A stretch of 64,000 nt of DNA from Chenopodium formosanum (taxonomy: Eukaryota; Streptophyta; Magnoliopsida; Caryophyllales; Amaranthaceae). Positions 1 to 10,500 of this stretch are shown here, piece by piece. The stretch covers positions 39,224,228-39,288,227 of the forward strand of contig CM044871.1 in assembly GCA_024500155.1 (NCBI GenBank), given 5' to 3'. Position 1 is the first letter of the stretch. Every line of letters begins with the position of its first letter. Under the pieces are notes generated by a model. It had not been told where the DNA came from. It did not search any database and saw only the letters and a program-made list of their open reading frames with translations. Position numbers and translations under genes: made by a program.

Positions 1-1974
1 GAGTAGTCTACTCTATGCCAAAGTTTCCCGCCATTCCTCCTTCATGAAACTCTTTGATAAGAGATTCTCTTAGGCTTGATCTTGGGATGCACAACCTGTT
101 TCCTTTGATCAAATAGCCATCTAAAATGTAATAATCTTTGTAAGCATGATTAGAACATTTTAAAAATAAATCACCAAAATCATGATCATTTTTGTAACTT
201 GCTTTCACATCTTCAACACTAATCACCCTTGCTTTGAAAGATTTCAAGAGTGTGTATCTCCTTGAAAGCGCATCAGCTCCTTTGTTCATGGCGCCTCTCC
301 TATGCTTGATCACAAAATGAAAAGCTTGCAAATACTCCACCCATTTGGCAAGGCGTGGTTGGAGTTTTTGTTGGCTTTGAAGATATTTGAGAGCTTCATG
401 ATCTGAATGAAGGTTGAACTCCTTGGAAATGAGGTAATGTCTCCAATGGTCCAAAGCACGAACAAGAGCAAAGAACTCCTTATCATAGGTGCTATACTTC
501 TGTTGTGCTTCATTGAGTTTTTCACTAAAGTAGGCAAGGGGACGCCCAACTTGTTAAAAAACAGCAACAATACCAACTCCACTAGCATCACATTCAACTT
601 CAAAAACATCATCAAAGTTAGGCAAACCAAGAATAGGTGCACTAGTAAGTTGATGTTTTACCTCATCAAAGGCCTTTTGAGCCTTGTCATTCCAAACTAA
701 CTTCAAATTTTTAGTTAGCTCGGTGATAGGTGTCATGAGGGTACTAAAATTCCGCACATATCTTCTATAGAAAGAAGCAAGTCCATGAAAGCTTCGTACT
801 TGTTGAATGGTTTGTGGCGTGGGCCACTCACGAATTGCAGCAACTTTCTTTTCATCAACTTCAATGCCTTCTGATGAGACTTTAAAGCCAAGAAAAATAA
901 CTTGGGAAGTGAAGAAATGACACTTGTCTAAGTTACCATATAATTTCTCACGTTCAAGGGCTTAAAAAACCTGTTTTAAGTGCATAGAATGCTCTTCTTC
1001 CTCCCTACTATACACCAAATGATCATCAAAATAAACTACAACAAATTTACCCATGAAAGGTTGCATAACCTGATTCATAAGGCGCATAAATGTAGATGGT
1101 GCATTAGACAAACCAAATGGCATCACAAGCCACTCATAGAGGCCCTCCTTTGTCTTGAAAGCGGTCTTCCATTCATCTCCTTCGAAAATTCGAATTTGAT
1201 GATAACCACTTCTCAAATCAATTTTAGAGAACACTTTAGAACCGTGCAAATCATCAAGTAAATCATTCAACCTTGGAATAGGAAACCAATACATGATAGT
1301 GATTTTATTGATTGACCTACTATCAACACATATTGTCTATTCTCCATTCTTCTTAGGCACAATCAAAGTAGGACAATCACATGGACTAAGAGACTTCGAA
1401 TAAGACCCTTGGACAGTAATTCTTCCACTTGCCTCCTAATCTCTTCGGTTTCTTTTGGAGTGGTTTTATAGGCTGGTTTGTTTGGGAGCATTGATTCGGG
1501 AACAAGATCAAATTTGTGTTGTATGTCACGTTTTGAGGGTAGGCCATGGGGAATGTCTTCGGGGAAAACATGGGAAAAAGTTTTGAGAAGAGGGGTGAGG
1601 AGTGGGTGTTGTTCTTTTTGTGACGGTTGGGAAGGGGTATCAAGTTGGCTTAAAATGAATTGTTTGTGAGCTTTATACTCATGCAATTCTGATTTTATGA
1701 GAGTGGTAAGGGAAGTGGGGGGTGTGGAAGTGGGGTGGCCGTTTTTGAGGTTTAGAGGGGTAAGGAGTATTTTCTTTCTATCCTTAGTGAAGGAATATGT
1801 GTTTTTATACCCATCATGCATCACACCCCTATCAAATAGCCAAGGTCTACCAAGTAAAATATGACATGCATCCATAGGTATAACATCATACCATAATTCT
1901 TCCTCATAAGTTTTACCAATGCTAAATGATAACAAGACTTGTTGTGTTACTTGAATCCCTTTACCATGATTTAG
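1..1974 (-). pseudogene. Family K pol (protease end, RT, RNase H, start of integrase)
   Basis: 1935-1363 carries the end of protease (MDACHILLGRPW) and the N-terminal part of RT, then loses frame. 1294-962 carries the RT core with LRSGYHQI and the catalytic YFDD at about 1033-1022, so the active-site aspartates are kept. 961-760 is broken. 757-554 begins the RNase H region (VECDASGVGI). 454-8 continues RNase H (HSDHEALKYL, GADALSRR) and enters the integrase zinc-binding region (HEGGMAGNFG) before the window ends. Gag and pol appear to have formed one frame originally, because family M fuses them. At least four frame breaks make it non-functional. Confidence 0.85.
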
Positions 1975-3256
1975 TCATTGAATCACATAAGGTTTAGGGT
2001 AAGGAACGGTTTTTATTTTCAGCTTGTCTATCATTACTTTTGAAGCTACATTGGTATAACTACCTCCATCAATAATCAAGGTACATACCTTACCACCAAT
2101 AGTGCAACGAGTGTGAAAGATTGCCTCACGTTGCAAGCTCCCTTCTTTGCCAATCATATTGCTTAGTGTACGTCGAACCACCAAGCATTCTCCTTCATCT
2201 GGTCCAAGACACGCATACTCATTATTCTCCTCAAGTTTGTTGTCCACTTCAATTTCCAATTCGTCCTCCTTTTCATGCTCAATCAAAGTGACAATCTTTT
2301 TATTTGGACAATCACTAGCCAAATGTCCAAGGCCTTGACACCTAAAACATCTTCTTGGGGATGGTTTTGGGTTGGAATTTTTGGTGTTTTGCGGAGGTGG
2401 TTTAGAAGTAGGCTGATTGGATGTGGGTTTGGAAGGTGGGAAATTGGTTGTTTGCCTTTTTTGGGGAAATGAGGTTTGAGATGCAAAACGTGATGATTCA
2501 CTTTTGCCTCTTGCTTTTTGTTGCTGCTCAATCTTATGTGCTAAGATAATGAGCTCTTCAAGGGTGGTGTAAGGGTGTAGCTCGGCCACATTGGCTATTT
2601 TTGGGTCAAGCCCTCCAAAAAAGCGCACCAATGATTGAGGTTCAATTTCCTCTACTCCACATTTCATGACAAATCTTTCAAATTCCCTAGCATATTCTTC
2701 TATTGATTTTGTACCTTGTTTGAGGTTGTGGAATTTGGAAAAGTTTTCTTGCACATAGTATGTGGGAAGAAATTTTTGTTTCAGCATCTTTTTCATCTTG
2801 GTCCACGATCTCACTTTCTCCTTTTCTTGCCTTTCCCTTTTGGCGCACACACTAGCCCACCAAGTTGAGGCATATTTTCTTAACTTCAAGGCTACAATAT
2901 TCAACTTTTTTTCTTCCGGTGTTTGCTTGTAATCAAACACTCTCTCCACCGTCCTAAGCCATTCTAGAAACTCATCAGCATCGAGTTTGCCATCATAATC
3001 CGGGATGTCAGCCTTAATGTCATTATTAGGCCGTGACCTTTCTCTTTCACGAAAAGGTCTGTCATTGTGATTGAAATTAAATTCACCCAATTCTTCATCA
3101 CTATGATTGGGTGAACCCTTTTTTTTTATGGCGCAACTTAGTAGAAAGATCTTTTATTTGATCGTGCAAATATTGCATTCGTTGCTCCATATCTTCTTTC
3201 TCTTGTGTAACCTTATTGACATATTCTTGCCAATTAGGGGGTGAGATGTCGGACAT
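1975..3256 (-). pseudogene. Family K gag (capsid/nucleocapsid) with start of protease, frameshifted
   Basis: Gag packages the element RNA in cytoplasmic particles. The likely start is the ATG at 3256 (MSDISPPNW). A run of nine T on the plus strand (3119-3127; A on the coding strand) puts the reading frame out by one, after which 3090-1975 is open. The open part has a capsid-like region (about 3000-2530: FLEWLRTVERVFDY, then a helical stretch ending EQQQKARGK), a proline/serine-rich linker and one CCHC zinc knuckle, CFRCQGLGHLASDC, near 2350-2309. At about 2075 the protease active site reads DGGS, where DTGS is usual, so the catalytic motif is altered. The frame stops at TGA 1975-1977, where family M copies have a tryptophan TGG at the matching place. 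That is a G-to-A change. Confidence 0.85.
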
Positions 3257-3297
3257 GGTTTGTGTTTGGGGTATGTGTTTGGGTATTTATTTTGCTA

Positions 3298-3321
3298 GAT
3301 CCCCCTCCTTCTAGCGCCAAA
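3298..3321 (-). other. Family K primer-binding site and leader
   Basis: Directly inside the LTR the minus strand reads TTTGGCGCTAGAAGGAGGG. It starts with TGG, the complement of a tRNA CCA tail, as expected for a primer site. I cannot assign the tRNA from memory. About 40 further bases separate it from the gag start. Confidence 0.6.
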
Positions 3322-4315
3322 TGTTGTATATTTGGAGTAACACTCGAAATACAAAAGGGATAAACAAGGCCGAAGAACCAAAGGCTTCTTAGATAAAGTC
3401 ACACCACTAAGAAACTGTTTGGATTCCTAAGATCACAAGCCAACTAGTAGCCTTAACTAGCTAACTAAGCAAAGGAAACGAAATTCCAAATCCAAGAATT
3501 TCAGGTTTTGTTTCTAATCCAAGAAACGAATGTAAGACAAGTTTCTTTGTTTGAATAATCTGATTTTTTTCATTCACATTTGCTTGCTATTTATAGTAAA
3601 CAAGCATCCTTAAGTATAAGCTAACTTAAGTGGCTATTCAGCTCACTTGTTACACGCCTTGATTCACGCCATCCAAGCAGCAAGTTGGAGATGTATTTCC
3701 TCCAATATTCACGCCCAAATTCAAACAGCAAAGAAGTGTAACTCCTCCTTGGTTCAAGCCTTGAAATTAGCTTGAATGTATGGGGACAAGGGAGTACTTG
3801 GACGCCCTTTAGTTGCTCCAAAGCTGATTGAATTAAACAACCAATTGAAGGCCGAAATTAAGGCTTTAGATGCTCCAATGTTGACTGATATCAACGGCCA
3901 CTTGAAGGCTGAAATTAAGGCTTGTAATTCCTCTTTGAAAACTGATTGTAACTCCCAAGTCAAAGCTTTGAAATTCCTTGTAAAGGAATTTCGGATTCCA
4001 AGCTTAAATGGCTGCCATTTCTATGTATCTTTGCACTTATACTTTTGTGTGAATGTGACAATATTTTTCGAACTAAAATCAGCTAAACAGAACTAAGAAA
4101 AATATAACTAATTTGCAAACTTAAAATATGACTAAAGTTTACAATTTATTCAAAGAATAAAATGAACTAGAATAAACTAGTTAATAAGAACAACAAGAAA
4201 TTCAAGGGGTTCAACATCTAGGTGCCCAAGGATAGAATGCATAGCACCAATACATGATGCTACATCTTGAACCAAAGAAATGTCCACAACCAAGTTGTTA
4301 GGCTTGGCTACAACA
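3322..4315 (-). repeat. Family K 5' LTR
   Basis: This 994-bp LTR has perfect inverted ends, TGTTGTA at 3322 and TACAACA ending at 4315. Its identity as an LTR is confirmed by a second copy in the opposite orientation at 56054-57214, which ends at the same bases and has a TSD. A TATAAATAG box lies near 3590 on the minus strand (GTTTACTATAAATAGCAAGC). Compared with the other copy it lacks roughly 165 bp around 3640-3680. The outer flank at 4316 is Tat-gamma sequence. Confidence 0.9.
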
Positions 4316-5394
4316 GCGCCTGTGGGTGGTTCTCGCCACGCCGCCTCTCAAGGTAAGGCTAACCCATTTGAGTCCCCGCCTAAGTTAGGGTTGGCTTTGC
4401 GAGTGAAATCTCACTCCCAACAAACCTCTTCCTCAAACGGTCGGCAACAGATTAGTGTCGCCTGTATTTTGCACTCATCAAATATTGATTGTGGTGCAGA
4501 TCACTCTCCACGCTAGCCAGACGTCCAGAAGCATGCCAAGGCCATGCTTGATGCCGTCCGGAAGAGGGATAACGACAACATCACTGGGATAGAGACATTC
4601 AATCTAGAACACATTTTATCCTTTCTAGCTAAGGTCAGGTGTAAAGAAAGTAAAGGAAATAAACTTCAAGTCTTATTCCGCCTGCAGATCTAACTTGATT
4701 TATTTTATGCAGGCTCTTTTGCGGGTAGACGATCTCAAACGTCCACACTCCCGCAAGCAGGAAGAGGTATAGAGATTCAGCAAATCAGCCAAAGACGCTG
4801 AAAACGTTGCTCTATACTCTTGTACAATAACTGAACTTGAGACTAAAGCCACAGTAATGACGCAGGCGTCGAAGATTGAGCAGCTCGAGAAGGACCTGGA
4901 GGCGTTCAAGCAAAAAGCAAGGGATGCTGAGACGACGCTCAAAAAAGCTCAAGAGGAGCTTGGCAAGGCTAAGAGGAGGAGCTGGACTCTCTCAAGGAAG
5001 TCTCCCAAGAGAATACCGAACTCAAGGCCAAGGTCAAAGAGCTGGAGGAGGCGGTTGCCCATGCTTAGCTGAACTTTAAGGTAACCCTGTAGGCGGATCA
5101 AGAGCGCCTGGTTGCCGAGGTGAGGCTGACAACGATGCCCGGATGAAGATTGCCTGGAACGTCTTGTATCCAAACAAGGAGTACGGCGTATGGGCACTGG
5201 CTCACAAATATGCTGAAGAGGTTGTATTCTCAAGGAAGAAAGGCGAGCTAGAGCCGGAGTTGTTTGAATCCTGGGCTCACGCTGAGCTGCCGGAACCTAG
5301 GCACCCCGTCCAACGTCAAGCGCATGAGATTCTTTCTAACGAAAAAGATGAAGGGGGCAATGACCACGTGGACTTGTCTGCAGCTCAGCAATGA
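4316..5394 (+). pseudogene. Tat-gamma extra ORF remnant (coiled-coil 3' half)
   Basis: This is a diverged third version of the antisense extra ORF found complete in the Tat-beta and Tat-alpha elements. An exon of KRDNDNITGIETF type (about 4550-4635) is followed by an intron with acceptor TTTTATGCAG near 4711. The last exon begins ALLRVDDLK...RKQEEV, matching the last-exon start (MLRVDGLRGPFRRKQEEV) of the beta copies. A coiled coil follows (EQLEKDLEAFKQKARDAETTLKKAQEEL, 4880-4970), then a conserved block (NVLYPNKEYGVWALAHKYAEEV, 5160-5225), an acidic tail and stop TGA 5392-5394. It contains an in-frame stop near 4768 and frame slips near 4980. The 5' part was cut away where the K LTR abuts at 4315. 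5395-5581 is its 3' flank (AAGTATGCCATTTTT, as after the beta aORFs). Confidence 0.7.
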
Positions 5395-5581
5395 TTCTCT
5401 GCGGAAGTATGCCATTTTTATTATTATATTTTTTTCTAATTCAGCGGTTGTATGCTAAATTACTTTCTTTTTGGCCTGAGTGCCGAGTATATGTTGTCTT
5501 TACCGGCTGGGGAGCCGTGTTAATTATTAATTTGCATAACTTTCCCGAACGGGGTCCGGTTAACAATGTTCTACCACAACT

Positions 5582-6074
5582 GTTTTGGGTGTTTTTGTCC
5601 CATGGGAGAGTTACGTCACGAAGTCTGATCCGGTTGAGTTGTACCTGCAAAATAACGGAGACTTTGGGTAGTTAGAGCTCCGCCTCCGACGGTCAAGTTA
5701 ATAACTTGAAAAGGAATAAAGAGAACGGAAATTTAGGTGGGTATCTGCTCGGATTCCAAGCTCAGGTCTTTCTTTGATGTCAGAGAATGCAGGTGTAATA
5801 AATGATTTAATGTGTCCCCAATGTGGGGAAATATCTCCCTATTTATAGGGTCCTTGGATAACGTGCCGCTATCTAGGTCATTTAACCTAAATTTCAGTGG
5901 GCTGCGCCGTAAAACGACGCTTCTAGGGATTTGGGCCCTTGAAGGCCACCATTTTAGAGACATATTTGAGGGCGCCAAGTGTCAAGAGAATGTTGAGCCC
6001 CATGGGCCATCCTGAGCTCGACACGTGGCGTCCTCTCATTGCTCCACGTGTCTAGGGTATAAATACCCTAAACA
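5582..6074 (-). repeat. Tat-beta1 3' LTR
   Basis: 493 bp, plus-strand start TGTTTTGGGTG and end CCCTAAACA. In element orientation it starts TGTTTAGGG and ends CCAAAACA. It carries a TATA-like CTATTTATAG at about 5838 (minus-strand TATAAATAG) and G-box cores (CACGTG type) near its outer U3 end. It matches 58619-59112 and 59870-60363 end to end. The polypurine tract GTGAGGGGCAAA (minus strand) abuts it at 6075-6086. Confidence 0.92.
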
Positions 6075-6492
6075 TTTGCCCCTCACAGGCCGCACGTGCA
6101 TATCACGTGGGGCCTGTGACATGTGTCCACCTTCATAGGTGAACAATAACGGGTAAAATTTTTGAATTTCAAATCAAAAATTTCCCCCCGCTTTCACTTC
6201 CTATAAATAGAAAGTTACCCCCCCCCCCTTTTTCTCACCTTACATTCACATTTGACTTTTTAGAGAGAGAAAAAGAGAGATTCTAGAAAGAGATTCTCTG
6301 CTTCCGTCAGCATCACAACAAGTTCAAGCTTTCGTGTGCTAGCAGTTCAACACCCGGTTTACCAGCTGTAGCGGTTTTCAGATTTTTCAGAGTAAAAGCG
6401 AGGTAACCGCCTGTACCATTTTAGCTTTCCTCCCTTTCAATTTGTATACCATTTTTCCTCCGCCTGTATACATAGCTTTTTACAGAATATAA
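6075..6492 (+). promoter_or_regulatory. Promoter and 5' leader of the beta1 extra ORF
   Basis: No gene lies here. The stretch holds CACGTG G-boxes (about 6090-6120), a TATA box CTATAAATAG at 6201-6210, a CT-rich start region and a probable 5'-UTR intron, GTAACC at 6403 to TTTTTACAG at 6485. The same order (TATA, CT-rich leader with AGAGAGAGAAAAAGAGAG, GTAACC...AG) recurs in beta4 at 60480-60771, and in part in beta2. It points rightwards, away from the adjacent LTR, so the LTR U3 and this promoter are head to head. Confidence 0.7.
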
Positions 6493-9221
6493 ATGAGTTC
6501 TCAATCCACTCACTCGGCACTGCCTAGGACACTTAGCCGATCCCTTGGAACGGCTGAGTCTAGACAGGGGGTGCCTTTTCTGGACTGTCGGAACCAATAT
6601 GCTCATCTCCGAATTCCTCCCTCTCCATGTCTATGCAGGACACAATGGCCAGAACGAAATAAACGGCCAGACGGTCTAAGAGCCAGCGCACTATGAGAGT
6701 GCCAGCCGATGAGGTTTTCCTTGACGGGGAACAGAGGTATTGGGAGGAGAGCGGGTCTGACGAAGAGGCTCCCTCTACTTCCGGGAGCTCCAGGGTACGA
6801 GAGGTAGGCGGCGAGGGTACCGCCTCATCTAATGAAGTCGGCAACGCTGAGGTCGGCGGAGAGTCAAGGGCCAAGTCTTCCGGCTCTGACCAAGACAATT
6901 TTGCGGCTGACTATCAGCAGCCGCCTAAGGTCGCCGACAACCCCAACCCTAAAAGGACCCAGATGCTGCCGGGTAACATCGCCCTCCTCAATAGCGGATT
7001 CAGGGCCTTCAAGGAAAAGCACCTCTTTGGAAGGGGTTAGGAGATTATCATTCCTCCGGTTCCCCCTCCACCCCGAAATTAGGAAAATTCTTAAGGGGTA
7101 CGATGTAGGGGTTTGGCAGCTCACCCCCAACTCGTGGGTGAATATTCTTAGTTACATCGCCGCCTGCGAGTTTCAAAATTTAAACCCCAGTTTTTCCGCG
7201 TTCGCTCATATGCACTACTTGAGCAAGGCCCCAGGCGGCCATGGGGCATGGTATACTCTGACTACCTTGCCCCAATACTTGGTGACTTTGGACAAAGTGT
7301 CCAAATGGTCCGGGTGGAAGGACAAGTTTTATTTGGTTTCTTCCCCCACCTTAAGACACAACCGGACACTGCGCCGGTACAATACTGAGTCGGCTCTTCT
7401 TGGACGTAAATGCCCTCTCCCGACGCTATCTACTAAGGCCCGAGAGAAAATAATGGAGCCGGGATTTTTTGAAACAACAACTGAGCCCATGGGGGATGGG
7501 ACTCACATCATAGTACCCAAAAACTGGATTCCCCATCAAGACTTCTTCAAGGACGAGTGCTTCTTGTGTGCCTACGGGCTGAGTACCATGTTTTCCAAGG
7601 GTAGAATACTTCTCATTTGGAATGATTGTTATTTTACTTTAATTGCAAACTTGCCATAATTTTTTCTAACCATAAATTCTTGTTCTTACAAACGAAGCCT
7701 TGAGAATGGTCGATCGGGCGAAGACTCCGGCCAAGTCTGCGGCGCTGCGCTTGCCAAGAAGGCAGCCGTCGAGGCCAAAGATTCCAAAAAAGGCGGGGTA
7801 AGACCGCCTGACTAGATGTGTATGCATTTTTTCTTTTCTTTTTTTTTTTTTTATTTGCCGGTTGGGTATACTTACCCTTTGTTTATTTATCAAGAGTCTG
7901 TCAAGAAGATTTCACGATCTTTCTCCAAGGTGCTTAAAAGGAAAGAAGACGATCTGGAGAAAACTCCGGCTGCGAAAGCCGCCAGGAAGGACCCTCCTCA
8001 ACACCAGAAACAATCATCTGCCCAATCCGGTCGTCCAACGACTAGGGGCAAATCTCCTGCTGTGCTGAGAAAACTGAGCGAAAGCTCGAAACGCTCGCAG
8101 CAGAAAGCGCTGGATGTCTCTACGACATCAAAGGGTGGCGAGCCACCTAATGTTGCAGACGGTGCGGCAACGCCTGGGGAGGAGCAAAAGCTGGAGACCC
8201 ATCCGGAAGCCCAAGGTAAGGGATGGATTGAAATACCTTGGCCACTTGATTTTATGAGAATCAAGACGAGGATTGATCCCTCTAAAGGGTCGGTCAGCAG
8301 CCGGCAACGGATGAATGCCGACTACGCTGCCTCTATCTCACAAAGTATTACTTTTGATGCAGATCTGAATTCTGACGAGCTGGATCTTGCGAGTTTTGCA
8401 AAACGGATGGTGAGGACCCTCATCCGGTCTGAGAAGAACTCCGTGCCTGATTTGCAGGTCGTGGACTTTGACCGGATAATGGGTCAATTGGCTGAGGTAA
8501 TAAATCCCACAACCTTGATATCTTTTATCTTTAATTCTGCCAAGTAGCTCATAAACCGGCTGCTCTTGTCTCAGGTGATGCTGAGAGTGGACGGCCTCCG
8601 AGGCCCCTTCAGGCGGAAACAGGAAGAGGTAAATGATGCCAAACGGAGGGCCCTTGAAAACCTCAACTCTGCTGAATATACTGATTATATGTGTACTTTA
8701 AAGATTAAAGCAGTAGAGTTGAAACAGGAGGAGCTGATCTGGAGTTTGACGGCTGCGAATGACGAAGCTAACAGCCGGGCTAATGACCTTGATAAGCAGC
8801 TGAAGGATGCCAAATCAGATCTCAAGGCATTAGAAGATGTTGATAAGGAAAACGCCCAACTCCGAGCAGACGTTAACCGCCTTGGGGTTGAGCTTGTCAA
8901 TCTGTAAAAAAGCAGTCGGACGAGCTTGCCCAAGAGCAAAAACGGATGACAGAGGAGAATGAGCGGGACAACTTGGCCCGGCTGAAGATCACCTAGGGCC
9001 TCCTTTACAAAGAAATAGATTTTGAGGTCTATCAGCTGAGGTATGATTACGCCACTGAGGTGTATGATGCCCAGCTACTAGGTGATGCTCCCCCGCCTTG
9101 CTTCAATAATTGGGCTGCTGAGCAGGCATATGATGTCTCTGATAACGAGGAGTCGGCGGATGGACATAACGAAGGCAAAGCCAGTCAAACTCAGCTGGAG
9201 CAACAACCACCTCAGCCTTAG
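6493..9221 (+). pseudogene. Tat-beta1 antisense extra ORF (aORF), four coding exons, inactivated
   Basis: Exons by homology and splice signals: 6493-7600, 7692-7797, 7894-8496 and 8575-9221. Exon 1 starts MSSQSTHSA. At 6645 it has MARTK followed by stop TAA (CAA in beta4), then an acidic Ser-rich stretch and the conserved domain GVWQLTPNSWVNILSYIAAC to GWKDKFYLVSS (7100-7350), which I recognise from memory as the 'putative gypsy type transposon' family. Exon 3 is lysine/serine/proline-rich. Exon 4 is a long coiled coil (NDEANSRANDLDKQLKDAKS) and a conserved YDYATEVYDAQLLGDAPPP-type end. Stop TAG is at 9219-9221. Lesions: TAA 6660, a frame slip before 6645, a deletion around 7050, both acceptors of introns 1 and 2 changed from CAG to CAA (7689-7691, 7891-7893), and breaks near 8906. 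The molecular function is unknown. Confidence 0.78.
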
Positions 9222-9582
9222 GCGGGCCTCCACACTTTCTGCGGCAGTATGCCATTCTTGTTTCTTTACTGGCTTGTATGCCGTGTTTTGTTGTATTTTT
9301 ACCAACCATGGGGTTGGGTTAACAATTTATTTTTGTTTCTTCACCGGATGTAGCTTCGGTTAACGCAACTTATGGCCTTTGGGCCATTTTTAATATTTAA
9401 TGAAGTATTCCGACTCAGTCGATTGTTTATACGTGTTTGTGTATGAGTTTTTCAATTTGAATTTTGCGTATGTTTGCAATTCTTTAAGATTTTTCCTAAC
9501 TTAAAAAAGCATGTGGCAGTTTACAATCTGGGTGCTTTTGCCCCCGGGCGGCTATGTGGTTGGTTTTATTCTAAATTGATTG

Positions 9583-9636
9583 ATTGGCTTGAAAACACTT
9601 GATACTGGGAGAAGTATGGAGTGTTTTTAAGCCAAT
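9583..9636. repeat. Long stem-loop downstream of aORF, Tat-beta1
   Basis: Left arm 9583-9606 and right arm 9613-9636 are 24 bases each with a six-base loop GGGAGA. By eye 21 of 24 positions pair by Watson-Crick rules and two more as G-U. Three other Tat copies have a hairpin at the same place with different arm sequences. Confidence 0.8.
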
Positions 9637-10138
9637 AAATCACAATGGTGATTGCCCCAAACCAAGTGCACAGCCGGCCATTAGAGCGGGTGCATTGAGA
9701 TTCTTACCCAAGTAGTTATATTCCGTCTGGGGTTAACCCGTAGCCATTACACTTAATCTCTTGCCCCAATAGGGGTAGTGAGTGCAACTTTGGAATAAAT
9801 AACCTAAGCGCGAACTTCAGCCGATGACCGACTTATGCCTCAGAGCATCCGATATTCAGTAACTTAATCGTTCTTTAGATTATTCTGGTCAGACGGCTAT
9901 GAGCTGACCAATTTGGTCGTTCAATTTATACCATCTGCGTTGGTACATAGAGCCGACGAATAGTCCGTTCTATGCGACGATTGCACCCGGAGGGGTGTCA
10001 CCGGATGCCTTTGTCCATGTTGGGACAGGCGGTTTTGTAAAATGAGCATATTGGCCTTTGGTCTTGTTCGAGACCGGTTGTATAGCCACTAAGCGTTTTT
10101 GTGTCTAGTTTTTACGCGAACTTGGTTGAACAAATAAT

Positions 10139-10400
10139 CCGTCTGAGTATTACCCAGACGGACAAGCAATTGATAATTTACACCAAGTATCGAACATAAT
10201 TAAATAAACAAAGAGTCCGTCTGAGCTTTACCCAGGCGGACTAGCAATTATTAGATTACACTAAGTATCAAACTTAATTATTCAAACAAAGAGTCCGTCT
10301 AAGTTTTACCCAGGCGGACAAGCAGTTATAATATTTAACTAAACTAAGTATCAAACTTAGTAAGTTAAGCACAGGGACCGTCTGGATATTGCCCAGGCGG
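10139..10400. repeat. Tandem hairpin array, about 78-bp period, four units, Tat-beta1
   Basis: Four 23-bp inverted repeats of type CCGTCTGAG...CCCAGACGG start at 10139, 10217, 10295 and 10378. They are separated by AT-rich spacers that share AAGTATCAAACTTA. The corresponding array in beta2 is at 38192-38441. Confidence 0.82.
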
Positions 10401-10495
10401 ACGAACAATAAAGATGGCAAAATAAATCTATAAACAAAGCCTGAATTTTCATTAATTGACTTACTGTTTACAAAAATTATACATTCTCAGAAGTA

Positions 10496-10500
10496 GTACT
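10496..10500. other. Target-site duplication of Tat-alpha1, left copy
   Basis: GTACT at 10496-10500 is repeated at 28388-28392, directly outside the alpha1 LTR ends. This proves that 10501-28387 is one insertion. Confidence 0.92.

Larger units (their letters stand above)
1..4315 (-). mobile_element. Family K Ty3/gypsy LTR retrotransposon, truncated by window edge
   Basis: Read on the minus strand the order is 5' LTR (4315-3322), primer site and leader (3321-3257), gag (3256 to about 1975), protease and reverse transcriptase (about 2100-760), RNase H (757-200) and the first residues of integrase (60-1). The rest of integrase and the 3' LTR lie left of the window, so the TSD cannot be read. 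RT motifs resemble those of family M (GLYEWLVMPFGL, APSTFMRLM), which places both in the same chromovirus-like branch of Ty3/gypsy. That is an assignment from memory of family motifs. The copy is dead: a frameshift in gag, a stop at the gag-protease boundary and several frame breaks in RT. Confidence 0.88.
9222..10495. other. Noncoding zone between convergent aORF and pol ends, Tat-beta1
   Basis: About 1.27 kb with no supported gene. It holds the aORF 3' flank (GCGGCAGTATGCCATTC, then TTTAATATTTAATGAAG), a long hairpin at 9583-9636, a pyrimidine/purine-mixed spacer and a four-unit hairpin array at 10139-10400. It ends with the pol 3' flank, which is the element sequence interrupted by alpha1. 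beta2 has the same contents in the same order at 38109-39423. Confidence 0.7.

Noticed and set aside
6832..7659. Host gene embedded among the transposons
   Set aside because: Homologous copies sit at the same place in every Tat element, inside the LTRs and TSDs. It is element cargo.
10139..10400. CRISPR-like array of short palindromic repeats
   Set aside because: Units are diverged, spacers are related to each other, and the context is a plant retrotransposon with no cas genes.
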